This document shows positions 35,182 through 43,945 of a stretch of 64,000 nucleotides of DNA, one piece after another. A program made the position numbers and the translations under genes. The stretch covers positions 1 to 64,000 of the forward strand of contig NZ_JAPTGC010000004.1 of assembly GCF_026891935.1 (NCBI RefSeq), read 5' to 3'. The notes under the pieces are model-generated. The model ran no database searches. It was not told the origin of the DNA and worked only from the letters and a program-made list of their open reading frames with translations. This DNA is from Methanocorpusculum vombati. Lineage in GTDB: Archaea > Halobacteriota > Methanomicrobia > Methanomicrobiales > Methanocorpusculaceae. Within the stretch, counting starts at the first letter, position 1. Each line of letters opens with the position of its first letter.

Positions 35182-35805
35182 ATGAAATCCCTGCTTACGC
35201 TTCTCGTCCTTCTCTGTGTAGTCCTCCTCGGATTCTGTATAGTATCATCTATAGACACTCAGAACACAATACCTCCAGTCTTCACCATTCCCGGACATAG
35301 CATTGTCATATCCTCAGGAAACAGTACTGGTCTGGACCTCTCTCAGGGATTCCAAACATCTGTGCATAACTATGGACCGATTCAGATCCCAGCGGTATTT
35401 TCTACCAAAACCACGGATTCCGGAGCATTTACTCTGCTCTCCTTCGCCGAACTGCATCCGGAAGAATGGCAGACCCTTACCCTGCCGATCACATTGTACG
35501 GCCACTCCTATACCGCGGAAATGACCTCAGTTTCGCCTGGTTTTGTCGTACTCGGCGAGGTAAATGGAATCCGGACAATGTACAAAGGAACGATTACCGG
35601 CTTACCCAACTCCCGCATTGAACTGCTGATTACGGATACCAATCTGATCTCTGGAGTGATTTACCTGACAGATGACTGCATCTACATCTCTCCCGTACAA
35701 AATCGGGAGTATACACAGAACACTACAAACCCTCTGCATGTTGCCTATTCGGACCGTGAACTTCTCAGACCGTCTCTTCCCCCGATGCCCATTGATCGAC
35801 ATTGA
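35182..35805 (+). CDS. Exported protein A, copy 1 (isolated protease-propeptide-like domain)
   Basis: A 207-residue protein. Residues 4-23 form a membrane anchor or signal peptide (LLTLLVLLCVVLLGFCIVSS); the rest is outside. Residues about 112-192 (YKGTITGLPNSRIELLIT, GVIYLTDDCIYI, HVAYSDRE) resemble the propeptide that precedes archaeal and bacterial zinc metalloprotease domains, but no protease domain follows. It could be an inhibitor-like or binding domain, or a protein truncated before the catalytic part. Start ATG 35182; the open frame further upstream lies in the promoter. Copies 2 and 3 differ only in the second to third codon. Confidence 0.65.
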   Translation: MKSLLTLLVLLCVVLLGFCIVSSIDTQNTIPPVFTIPGHSIVISSGNSTGLDLSQGFQTSVHNYGPIQIPAVFSTKTTDSGAFTLLSFAELHPEEWQTLTLPITLYGHSYTAEMTSVSPGFVVLGEVNGIRTMYKGTITGLPNSRIELLITDTNLISGVIYLTDDCIYISPVQNREYTQNTTNPLHVAYSDRELLRPSLPPMPIDRH

Positions 35806-35936
35806 TCGATTCTTATCTCCTGCTGGGTTGATCCAGTCCCTTATGTGTGTCGTCTGGAAAAATTCCGTAAAAACAAAATTGACGGCATACAATTTTTTCC
35901 TGATGCGGTGATATCTACCAAATGATTTTTTTGAAA

Positions 35937-35975
35937 ACGAGTGTTTGGCCACACTTTTTATATACCGCCCGCGAC
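35937..35975 (+). promoter_or_regulatory. Promoter cassette 2
   Basis: ACGAGTGTTTGGCCACACTT then TTTATATAC and CGCCCGCGAC, drives gene B1. Confidence 0.8.
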
Positions 35976-36009
35976 AAAACACCTCCATACCGAACAGAGG
36001 AAAAAAACC

Positions 36010-36639
36010 ATGCAGAAAAAATGGATCATTCTCGCAATCTTTCTGGTTCTCTTCGCCGTACTGCTTGCCCCGCTCCTCTTCACTCTCTCTGTCAATATAA
36101 GTGATGCAAGCATATCCTACACGGTTTCCGTTTCCGGCCTTGAGAACCGCACGGTCAGCGAACCGGTAACTATTCTTGTACCGCTCCCGCTTATCCATAC
36201 CACGTCCGCACTTCCCGCAGAAAAACTTCCGGCAACGACGAACGGATGGAATGTTTCGTTCGTGGAAACCGAACACGGACAGATGCTTTCCCTCACCTCC
36301 ACGGAGCCCGTACTCCGCAATCCTGATCTCTCCGTCTGGCAGCACTTCTCCTCCGCATTTGATGTACAGGTGACAAACGCGTCGCAGCTGCATCTCTCCA
36401 CGGAAAACCGCTCGTCGCAGACCGCATTGGTCCACCTCTCCGGCCTGACACTTCCGGAAAATGGACATGTTGTCATTGATATCTCGTTTCAGACATCATC
36501 CAAATACGAAGACCTGCTGATGCAGCCAAACAATATGCGGGGAATCTACCGCCTGTCCGCGATCGCATCCATCCCGTCTGATAGGAAATCAGGATGGATC
36601 GCAGTACCCCTCACCAGACAGCCCCCGCACTCATACTGA
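36010..36639 (+). CDS. Exported protein B, copy 1
   Basis: A 209-residue protein with an N-terminal membrane segment (about 5-26, WIILAIFLVLFAVLLAPLLF) and a beta-rich exterior part with many potential N-glycosylation sequons (NRT, NVS, NAS, NRS). No second membrane helix and no cell-wall anchor are seen. Family unknown. It has its own promoter cassette, so A and B are separate transcription units rather than an operon. All three copies appear identical. Confidence 0.6.
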   Translation: MQKKWIILAIFLVLFAVLLAPLLFTLSVNISDASISYTVSVSGLENRTVSEPVTILVPLPLIHTTSALPAEKLPATTNGWNVSFVETEHGQMLSLTSTEPVLRNPDLSVWQHFSSAFDVQVTNASQLHLSTENRSSQTALVHLSGLTLPENGHVVIDISFQTSSKYEDLLMQPNNMRGIYRLSAIASIPSDRKSGWIAVPLTRQPPHSY

Positions 36640-36737
36640 AAAATCCGGAAAACACATCCCGTGACGACACGCAATCCTTCATCTCAGAGCCGGAAGCATA
36701 CCGGCAGGCTAATCTGAATATCACCACTCTTTTTCCT

Positions 36738-36777
36738 GACGAGTGTTTGGCCACATTTCTTATATACTCCCCGCGAC
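36738..36777 (+). promoter_or_regulatory. Promoter cassette 3
   Basis: GACGAGTGTTTGGCCACATT then CTTATATAC and TCCCCGCGAC. This variant (T at the position after CCACA, TCCCC) is shared with cassettes 5, 6 and 8. Drives gene A2. Confidence 0.8.
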
Positions 36778-36806
36778 AAATGCTCAAACCATTCAGGATG
36801 CATACC

Positions 36807-37430
36807 ATGAAACCCCTGCTTACGCTTCTCGTCCTTCTCTGTGTAGTCCTCCTCGGATTCTGTATAGTATCATCTATAGACACTCAGAACACAATACCTC
36901 CAGTCTTCACCATTCCCGGACATAGCATTGTCATATCCTCAGGAAACAGTACTGGTCTGGACCTCTCTCAGGGATTCCAAACATCTGTGCATAACTATGG
37001 ACCGATTCAGATCCCAGCGGTATTTTCTACCAAAACCACGGATTCCGGAGCATTTACTCTGCTCTCCTTCGCCGAACTGCATCCGGAAGAATGGCAGACC
37101 CTTACCCTGCCGATCACATTGTACGGCCACTCCTATACCGCGGAAATGACCTCAGTTTCGCCTGGTTTTGTCGTACTCGGCGAGGTAAATGGAATCCGGA
37201 CAATGTACAAAGGAACGATTACCGGCTTACCCAACTCCCGCATTGAACTGCTGATTACGGATACCAATCTGATCTCTGGAGTGATTTACCTGACAGATGA
37301 CTGCATCTACATCTCTCCCGTACAAAATCGGGAGTATACACAGAACACTACAAACCCTCTGCATGTTGCCTATTCGGACCGTGAACTTCTCAGACCGTCT
37401 CTTCCCCCGATGCCCATTGATCGACATTGA
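36807..37430 (+). CDS. Exported protein A, copy 2
   Basis: 207 residues; same as copy 1 except that the third codon is CCC (Pro) instead of TCC (Ser). The first eight codons (ATGAAACCCCTGCTTACG and on) are shared with genes C1 and C2, which then encode a wholly different mature protein. Same propeptide-like C-terminal part. Confidence 0.65.
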   Translation: MKPLLTLLVLLCVVLLGFCIVSSIDTQNTIPPVFTIPGHSIVISSGNSTGLDLSQGFQTSVHNYGPIQIPAVFSTKTTDSGAFTLLSFAELHPEEWQTLTLPITLYGHSYTAEMTSVSPGFVVLGEVNGIRTMYKGTITGLPNSRIELLITDTNLISGVIYLTDDCIYISPVQNREYTQNTTNPLHVAYSDRELLRPSLPPMPIDRH

Positions 37431-37561
37431 TCGATTCTTATCTCCTGCTGGGTTGATCCAGTCCCTTATGTGTGTCGTCTGGAAAAATTCCGTAAAAACA
37501 AAATTGACGGCATACAATTTTTTCCTGATGCGGTGATATCTACCAAATGATTTTTTTGAAA

Positions 37562-37600
37562 ACGAGTGTTTGGCCACACTTTTTATATACCGCCCGCGAC
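37562..37600 (+). promoter_or_regulatory. Promoter cassette 4
   Basis: Same as cassette 2; drives gene B2. Confidence 0.8.
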
Positions 37601-37634
37601 AAAACACCTCCATACCGAACAGAGGAAAAAAACC

Positions 37635-38264
37635 ATGCAGAAAAAATGGATCATTCTCGCAATCTTTCTGGTTCTCTTCGCCGTACTGCTTGCCCCGCTC
37701 CTCTTCACTCTCTCTGTCAATATAAGTGATGCAAGCATATCCTACACGGTTTCCGTTTCCGGCCTTGAGAACCGCACGGTCAGCGAACCGGTAACTATTC
37801 TTGTACCGCTCCCGCTTATCCATACCACGTCCGCACTTCCCGCAGAAAAACTTCCGGCAACGACGAACGGATGGAATGTTTCGTTCGTGGAAACCGAACA
37901 CGGACAGATGCTTTCCCTCACCTCCACGGAGCCCGTACTCCGCAATCCTGATCTCTCCGTCTGGCAGCACTTCTCCTCCGCATTTGATGTACAGGTGACA
38001 AACGCGTCGCAGCTGCATCTCTCCACGGAAAACCGCTCGTCGCAGACCGCATTGGTCCACCTCTCCGGCCTGACACTTCCGGAAAATGGACATGTTGTCA
38101 TTGATATCTCGTTTCAGACATCATCCAAATACGAAGACCTGCTGATGCAGCCAAACAATATGCGGGGAATCTACCGCCTGTCCGCGATCGCATCCATCCC
38201 GTCTGATAGGAAATCAGGATGGATCGCAGTACCCCTCACCAGACAGCCCCCGCACTCATACTGA
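37635..38264 (+). CDS. Exported protein B, copy 2
   Basis: 209 residues, apparently identical to copy 1 in base sequence. The lack of even silent differences points to very recent duplication or to gene conversion. Confidence 0.6.
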   Translation: MQKKWIILAIFLVLFAVLLAPLLFTLSVNISDASISYTVSVSGLENRTVSEPVTILVPLPLIHTTSALPAEKLPATTNGWNVSFVETEHGQMLSLTSTEPVLRNPDLSVWQHFSSAFDVQVTNASQLHLSTENRSSQTALVHLSGLTLPENGHVVIDISFQTSSKYEDLLMQPNNMRGIYRLSAIASIPSDRKSGWIAVPLTRQPPHSY

Positions 38265-38362
38265 AAAATCCGGAAAACACATCCCGTGACGACACGCAAT
38301 CCTTCATCTCAGAGCCGGAAGCATACCGGCAGGCTAATCTGAATATCACCACTCTTTTTCCT

Positions 38363-38402
38363 GACGAGTGTTTGGCCACATTTCTTATATACTCCCCGCG
38401 AC
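38363..38402 (+). promoter_or_regulatory. Promoter cassette 5
   Basis: Same as cassette 3; drives gene C1. Confidence 0.8.
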
Positions 38403-38433
38403 AAATGCTCAAACCATACAGGAGACGAACACC

Positions 38434-38880
38434 ATGAAACCCCTGCTTACACTTCTCCTTCTCGCGGCTCTCGTCCTCGCAGCCGCAGGCTGCATCCAAC
38501 CGCAGATACCAGACCCGCATCCTACCCCCCTGCCTACCGCCCCGCCGCCATCAGGAGAACCTGCATTCCTGATCAGCAACACCGATCAGTATCTCTCCTA
38601 CTGGAACGAAAAAATGGGCTGGAACCTTCCCGACCGGACACGTCTCGCATACGCTGAAGAACTGAACCGCTACCTTGACGCCACGTGGGAAAAAGAAGCG
38701 GCAGGCTACCATGTCACCAACACCAGCGACTTCCTCCGTGCCGTGAAAACCATCCTCGGCCTCACCGAAGAACAGTTTGCTGCATTCGTTACCGCAGATG
38801 CCGAACAAAAGAGAGCTGACCAACTGAATTATCACAGTCACACCTCACGGCTCTACGAAACGTACGCAGACCAACCCTGA
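38434..38880 (+). CDS. Lipoprotein C, truncated copy
   Basis: A 148-residue frame with a lipobox signal peptide (LAAAGC, Cys20), a Pro-rich linker (PHPTPLPTAPPPSGE) and a helical domain. It matches the first 145 residues of C2 closely (a small number of replacements such as WNLPD for WDLTD) and then ends abruptly as YADQP where C2 continues for another 200 codons and more. It is probably a truncated duplicate cut off when unit 3 was inserted. The N-terminal domain may still be displayed as a lipoprotein. Confidence 0.65.
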   Translation: MKPLLTLLLLAALVLAAAGCIQPQIPDPHPTPLPTAPPPSGEPAFLISNTDQYLSYWNEKMGWNLPDRTRLAYAEELNRYLDATWEKEAAGYHVTNTSDFLRAVKTILGLTEEQFAAFVTADAEQKRADQLNYHSHTSRLYETYADQP

Positions 38881-38971
38881 AACCGCACTCAAAGAAACAT
38901 CTTCACGGGCTGAGCAGACAAAAGAAAAATACAGAATCATTTCTTTTTTGGAAAGCAGATACTTCGGAACT

Positions 38972-39011
38972 GACGAGTGTTTGGCCACATTTCTTATATA
39001 CTCCCCGCGAC
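38972..39011 (+). promoter_or_regulatory. Promoter cassette 6
   Basis: Same as cassette 3; drives gene A3. The 35 bases before it match the bases before cassette 1. Confidence 0.8.
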
Positions 39012-39040
39012 AAATGCTCAAACCATTCAGGATGCATACC

Positions 39041-39664
39041 ATGAAACCCCTGCTTACGCTTCTCGTCCTTCTCTGTGTAGTCCTCCTCGGATTCTGTATA
39101 GTATCATCTATAGACACTCAGAACACAATACCTCCAGTCTTCACCATTCCCGGACATAGCATTGTCATATCCTCAGGAAACAGTACTGGTCTGGACCTCT
39201 CTCAGGGATTCCAAACATCTGTGCATAACTATGGACCGATTCAGATCCCAGCGGTATTTTCTACCAAAACCACGGATTCCGGAGCATTTACTCTGCTCTC
39301 CTTCGCCGAACTGCATCCGGAAGAATGGCAGACCCTTACCCTGCCGATCACATTGTACGGCCACTCCTATACCGCGGAAATGACCTCAGTTTCGCCTGGT
39401 TTTGTCGTACTCGGCGAGGTAAATGGAATCCGGACAATGTACAAAGGAACGATTACCGGCTTACCCAACTCCCGCATTGAACTGCTGATTACGGATACCA
39501 ATCTGATCTCTGGAGTGATTTACCTGACAGATGACTGCATCTACATCTCTCCCGTACAAAATCGGGAGTATACACAGAACACTACAAACCCTCTGCATGT
39601 TGCCTATTCGGACCGTGAACTTCTCAGACCGTCTCTTCCCCCGATGCCCATTGATCGACATTGA
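39041..39664 (+). CDS. Exported protein A, copy 3
   Basis: 207 residues, apparently identical to copy 2 throughout. Same membrane anchor and propeptide-like domain. Confidence 0.65.
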   Translation: MKPLLTLLVLLCVVLLGFCIVSSIDTQNTIPPVFTIPGHSIVISSGNSTGLDLSQGFQTSVHNYGPIQIPAVFSTKTTDSGAFTLLSFAELHPEEWQTLTLPITLYGHSYTAEMTSVSPGFVVLGEVNGIRTMYKGTITGLPNSRIELLITDTNLISGVIYLTDDCIYISPVQNREYTQNTTNPLHVAYSDRELLRPSLPPMPIDRH

Positions 39665-39795
39665 TCGATTCTTATCTCCTGCTGGGTTGATCCAGTCCCT
39701 TATGTGTGTCGTCTGGAAAAATTCCGTAAAAACAAAATTGACGGCATACAATTTTTTCCTGATGCGGTGATATCTACCAAATGATTTTTTTGAAA

Positions 39796-39834
39796 ACGAG
39801 TGTTTGGCCACACTTTTTATATACCGCCCGCGAC
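39796..39834 (+). promoter_or_regulatory. Promoter cassette 7
   Basis: Same as cassette 2; drives gene B3. Confidence 0.8.
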
Positions 39835-39868
39835 AAAACACCTCCATACCGAACAGAGGAAAAAAACC

Positions 39869-40498
39869 ATGCAGAAAAAATGGATCATTCTCGCAATCTT
39901 TCTGGTTCTCTTCGCCGTACTGCTTGCCCCGCTCCTCTTCACTCTCTCTGTCAATATAAGTGATGCAAGCATATCCTACACGGTTTCCGTTTCCGGCCTT
40001 GAGAACCGCACGGTCAGCGAACCGGTAACTATTCTTGTACCGCTCCCGCTTATCCATACCACGTCCGCACTTCCCGCAGAAAAACTTCCGGCAACGACGA
40101 ACGGATGGAATGTTTCGTTCGTGGAAACCGAACACGGACAGATGCTTTCCCTCACCTCCACGGAGCCCGTACTCCGCAATCCTGATCTCTCCGTCTGGCA
40201 GCACTTCTCCTCCGCATTTGATGTACAGGTGACAAACGCGTCGCAGCTGCATCTCTCCACGGAAAACCGCTCGTCGCAGACCGCATTGGTCCACCTCTCC
40301 GGCCTGACACTTCCGGAAAATGGACATGTTGTCATTGATATCTCGTTTCAGACATCATCCAAATACGAAGACCTGCTGATGCAGCCAAACAATATGCGGG
40401 GAATCTACCGCCTGTCCGCGATCGCATCCATCCCGTCTGATAGGAAATCAGGATGGATCGCAGTACCCCTCACCAGACAGCCCCCGCACTCATACTGA
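39869..40498 (+). CDS. Exported protein B, copy 3
   Basis: 209 residues, apparently identical to copies 1 and 2. Confidence 0.6.
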   Translation: MQKKWIILAIFLVLFAVLLAPLLFTLSVNISDASISYTVSVSGLENRTVSEPVTILVPLPLIHTTSALPAEKLPATTNGWNVSFVETEHGQMLSLTSTEPVLRNPDLSVWQHFSSAFDVQVTNASQLHLSTENRSSQTALVHLSGLTLPENGHVVIDISFQTSSKYEDLLMQPNNMRGIYRLSAIASIPSDRKSGWIAVPLTRQPPHSY

Positions 40499-40606
40499 AA
40501 AATCCGGAAAACACATCCCGTGACGACACGCAATCCTTCATCTCAGAGCCGGAAGCATACCGGCAGGCTAATCTGAATATCACCACTCTTTTTCCTGACG
40601 AGTGTT

Positions 40607-40646
40607 TGGCCACATTTCTTATATACTCCCCGCGACAAATGCTCAA
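40607..40646 (+). promoter_or_regulatory. Promoter cassette 8
   Basis: Same as cassette 3; drives gene C2. Confidence 0.8.
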
Positions 40647-40667
40647 ACTATTCAGGAGACGAACACC

Positions 40668-42266
40668 ATGAAACCCCTGCTTACACTTCTCCTCCTCGCG
40701 GCTCTCGTCCTCGTAACCGCAGGCTGCATCCAGCCGCAGATACCAGACCCACATCCTACCCCCCTGCCTACCGCCCCGCCGCCATCAGGAGAACATGCAT
40801 TCCTGATCAGCAACACCGATCAGTACCTCTCCTACTGGAACGAAAAAATGGGCTGGGACCTTACCGACCGGACACGTCTCGAATACGCTGAAGAACTGAA
40901 CCGCTACCTTGATGCCACGTGGGAAAAAGAAGCGGCAGGCTACCATGTCACCAACACCAGCGATTTCCTCCGTGCCGTGAAAACCATCCTCGGCCTCACC
41001 GAAGAACAGTTTGCTGCATTCGTAACCGCAGATTCCGAACAAAAGAGAGCTGACCAACTGAATTATCACAGTCACACCTCCCGGCTCTACGAAACTGAGA
41101 CTATCCCTGAGTCTGCAACGGTACCCCTCCAGAACGTCCCCATCTACGACCCCGCAGAATTTACCATTACCGCGTGCGGTCCGGATCTCTCACCCGAAGA
41201 TCTGTTCGAATCAGCAAATGAGACCCTGAACAACTACACCACGCTCTTTGGAAAGATCGCAGCACCCGGTGCCTTGTCCACCTCTTTCCTTCCGGCAAGT
41301 TCCCTGAGCCTGCAAAAGACACTATCCAAGAACGTGTCATCTGCATCCCCGATGCCAGACGGATATCTGGGTATTTCGCCGGTTACCTTGGCTGATGATG
41401 AAAAACTCGCAGCCTACGGTTTCCGGGTTCTTCCTACCGGGCAAACGATGACATATGTGTCTATCGTTTCCGCAGACGCGAACGATGCTGCCTATGCAGC
41501 AGCCGAGGACGGCCTGAACGAATGGATGACCACGGTACACGAAAAGACGATTGCCGCGGGTACTTCCATTATCTCCAACGCGGCAGAAGTATCATCGATC
41601 TCAGAGCCGGGATTGCTTTCCTCCCTCCGGACGTCAAAGGACTATGGAATATGTGGGAAAATCGACCTCTACTCCACATGGTACTGGGACCCTATAGAAT
41701 AGAATAGGTATCAGGACCAGTTCTACGCCACATCTGAAATTACGATGACTCCAGGAAAAGTAACCCACGGTAACTCTTACAAAAATCACAAGTTTACTCT
41801 TACCATAGATCCGGGATACTCTGATCTCAGCCGGAATGCACCGCATCTTCCGGGTGCAGTGACCACCAGCCCTGCCCCGACCGGTACCAGCAGCGGGCAC
41901 TCGGTGACCTGTTCGCTTAGGTTATCTCGTAATGGAGCCCTTTCGTGGACAACCGATATTCCTGATACGTCATTCGTATTTACCAACCCCAGCGGTAAAA
42001 CCCAGAAATGGGAGGGAACATTCAGCTCTCTTGGTACCATGGCCGGACAGACGTTCATCTTTCAAGCTGGTGTGATAATCGAGAGTACGCAGTCGACCTC
42101 CCGAAATGGAAATGTCTATACCCTCTCCAAAAACACCGTCGATGCGTATCATGCATTCTCCGAGGGTCTGGTTTCATTTGGACCAACAACAAATCGTTAC
42201 ATCCCGCAGGAACTGTACATACAGTGGAAGAATGTGGAGTATAAGCCATTCACTCCGGATGTATAA
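40668..42266 (+). CDS. Lipoprotein C, full-length, interrupted by one in-frame TAG
   Basis: The first part (40668-41702, 344 residues) has a lipobox (LVTAGC, Cys20), the Pro-rich linker and a helical plus mixed domain. It stops at TAG 41700-41702 after YSTWYWDPIE. The same frame then stays open to TAA at 42266, with good protein character (NRYQDQFYATSEITMTPG, then a beta-rich domain ending VEYKPFTPDV), giving 532 codons in all. Either a nonsense mutation has split an exported lipoprotein, or the TAG is read through (pyrrolysine or suppression). A separate translation start at ATG 41745 is possible. I keep it as one gene with this caveat. Confidence 0.6.
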
Positions 42267-42362
42267 CCCAACCTCTCCCAGCCACCCCATATCCCCGAAG
42301 ATGACCCAAACACCCTCATCAACACCAAAAAAAACCTCCACCAAAAAAAAGAAAAAATAATA

Positions 42363-42596
42363 TCAGCATCTGCCGTGATGCCGGTGAGGGGAATCCGCAT
42401 ACCGCGGCTGGTTCCATCCGCAATCTGCCGGACACTGTCCTGCTCCGTGGGAGGGACAGGACAGATACGCATGATGATGCGGCGCACCGTACTGCTGCGG
42501 AACATCCGCAGGAGCCGCAAGCGCACATCCGGCCGTTACCGCAAGACAGACCGCAGCCACGACAAGAACGACTGCCGCAAACTTTGTCAGCTGCAT
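42363..42596 (-). CDS. Small secreted His/Cys-rich protein
   Basis: A 77-residue protein from ATG 42596: signal peptide (about 1-28, with a TAGC lipobox-like site and an ALAAPA cleavage-like site) and a short mature part rich in histidine (GAPHHHAY, SPHRHHGRC) and cysteine. This composition suggests metal binding outside the membrane. It lies just beyond the MFS transporter stop on the same strand, so it may belong to that transcript. Family unknown. Confidence 0.6.
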   Translation of the reverse strand: MQLTKFAAVVLVVAAVCLAVTAGCALAAPADVPQQYGAPHHHAYLSCPSHGAGQCPADCGWNQPRYADSPHRHHGRC

Positions 42597-42630
42597 ACCC
42601 GATATATTGTCCCGGAAGCATATCAAAGTA

Positions 42631-43845
42631 TCATCCAGTACCCGTCTTCGCCCGCCCGGAAACCATCGCCAGAACCCAGTACACCACCCCGACCAGAACA
42701 CCCACAACCCCAATCGTCAGAAACAGACCCTGATAACTACCGGTCAGCGCAAGAAGCTCGGCGCCCACAAACGACGACGCAAACACCCCGAAGTACACCG
42801 CCACCGTCTGCCCGCCCATAATCCGGCCCAGATACTTCTGCGGCGTAATCGACGACAGCCACATTGAACCGGTCGGCGTCCCAAGACCCAGACCAAACCC
42901 TACCAGCGCCGCACCCAGAGCAATGACCGGCACATTGATCGCCGTTCCCACCACAAAAAGACCCGCACCCTCCAGGAAAAACATCAGCGCAAACATCTGC
43001 ATAGGCGTAAACCATCGGGCAAACCGCCAGAACGAGTAGCTCGACACCGCACTGAACAGACCCGCCATTCCGAGGATCAGACCACAGACCGTCGTCGAAA
43101 CATCCGCCGTCTGCGTCAGCAGATACGCAATCTTCGACGAGATCAGATACATCATAATCAGTGAAACGAACAGGGTCACATACACCAGCAGAACCGGTTT
43201 CATATCCAGCTTCTTTATACGGGCACTCGGCACCTCCAGACCATCATCGAACTCCCCGGTCTCCTCAACCCGTTTTGGTTCCTTCACATACAGGAGAACC
43301 AGCGGAATCACCAGAACCCCGAACAGATAGATCAGGAACGGTTCGCGCCACGAGATCTCCGCCAGAACTCCGCAGCCCGTCTGAAGCACCAGACCGCCGA
43401 CCCCCATTGCAGCGGACATATATCCCATATACCGGGCACGGGTCGGCCCTTTATAATACTCCGTCAGCAGTGTGGTCACCGTCGGCAGAAGACCCGCCAG
43501 ACCCACGCCGAGCCACAGCCGCCAGAAGATAATCGCGGTCACCGAGTCAAGGAAAAATCCTGACGAACCTGCAAGACCGAACAGGGCAAGACTTACAATC
43601 AGTACGCGTTTGCGGCCGTACCTATCCGAGATGGCGCCGATCAGAAATCCCGACAAAGCTGTTGCAAGCGGCGGTAGCGTAATGATCAGAGAGATCAGCG
43701 TCTCCGACGCGTCGGGAAACGCTGCACTGATCAAAGGAAGAGCCGGCGCTACCGCGGCGGTACCTAAGAGAGCCGGCATTGCCGCAAGCAGCAGAACGAT
43801 CATCGTTCCTTTTCCTGCAACAAATGGTGTATCGGAACCGGACAT
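42631..43845 (-). CDS. MFS transporter
   Basis: A 404-residue integral membrane protein with twelve predicted helices. The MFS motif A-like loop between helices 2 and 3 is GAISDRYGRKRVLI (about residues 71-84), and PALPLISAAFPDA in helix 1 is typical of drug:H+ antiporters. Substrate unknown; DHA-type drug efflux is the usual role of this subgroup. It diverges from a TrmB-family regulator gene 100 bases away, which probably controls it. Confidence 0.88.
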   Translation of the reverse strand: MSGSDTPFVAGKGTMIVLLLAAMPALLGTAAVAPALPLISAAFPDASETLISLIITLPPLATALSGFLIGAISDRYGRKRVLIVSLALFGLAGSSGFFLDSVTAIIFWRLWLGVGLAGLLPTVTTLLTEYYKGPTRARYMGYMSAAMGVGGLVLQTGCGVLAEISWREPFLIYLFGVLVIPLVLLYVKEPKRVEETGEFDDGLEVPSARIKKLDMKPVLLVYVTLFVSLIMMYLISSKIAYLLTQTADVSTTVCGLILGMAGLFSAVSSYSFWRFARWFTPMQMFALMFFLEGAGLFVVGTAINVPVIALGAALVGFGLGLGTPTGSMWLSSITPQKYLGRIMGGQTVAVYFGVFASSFVGAELLALTGSYQGLFLTIGVVGVLVGVVYWVLAMVSGRAKTGTG

Positions 43846-43945
43846 ATGGTATCAGATTCACTCCGAAATGATATGAACCTGGTGTCCCTGAACAGAGTTG
43901 CAAAGGCAGAAACTGTGTATAGGAAGGAGAACAACCTCTGGGGAA

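Larger units (their letters stand above)
35189..36791 (+). repeat. Amplified A-B unit 1
   Basis: About 1.6 kb covering gene A1, gene B1 and the promoter of the next gene. By eye it is essentially identical to 36814-38416 (offset 1625) and to 39048-40650 (offset a further 2234, because gene C1 is inserted between units 2 and 3). Confidence 0.9.
36814..38416 (+). repeat. Amplified A-B unit 2
   Basis: Second near-identical 1.6-kb unit (genes A2 and B2 plus following promoter). Confidence 0.9.
39048..40650 (+). repeat. Amplified A-B unit 3
   Basis: Third near-identical unit (A3, B3 and following promoter), separated from unit 2 by gene C1. Confidence 0.9.

Noticed and set aside
35602-40327. Three identical 288-codon minus-strand frames opposite genes A and B
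   Set aside because: They span the promoter cassettes and two plus-strand genes with signal peptides; the Arg/Gly-rich product looks like a shadow.
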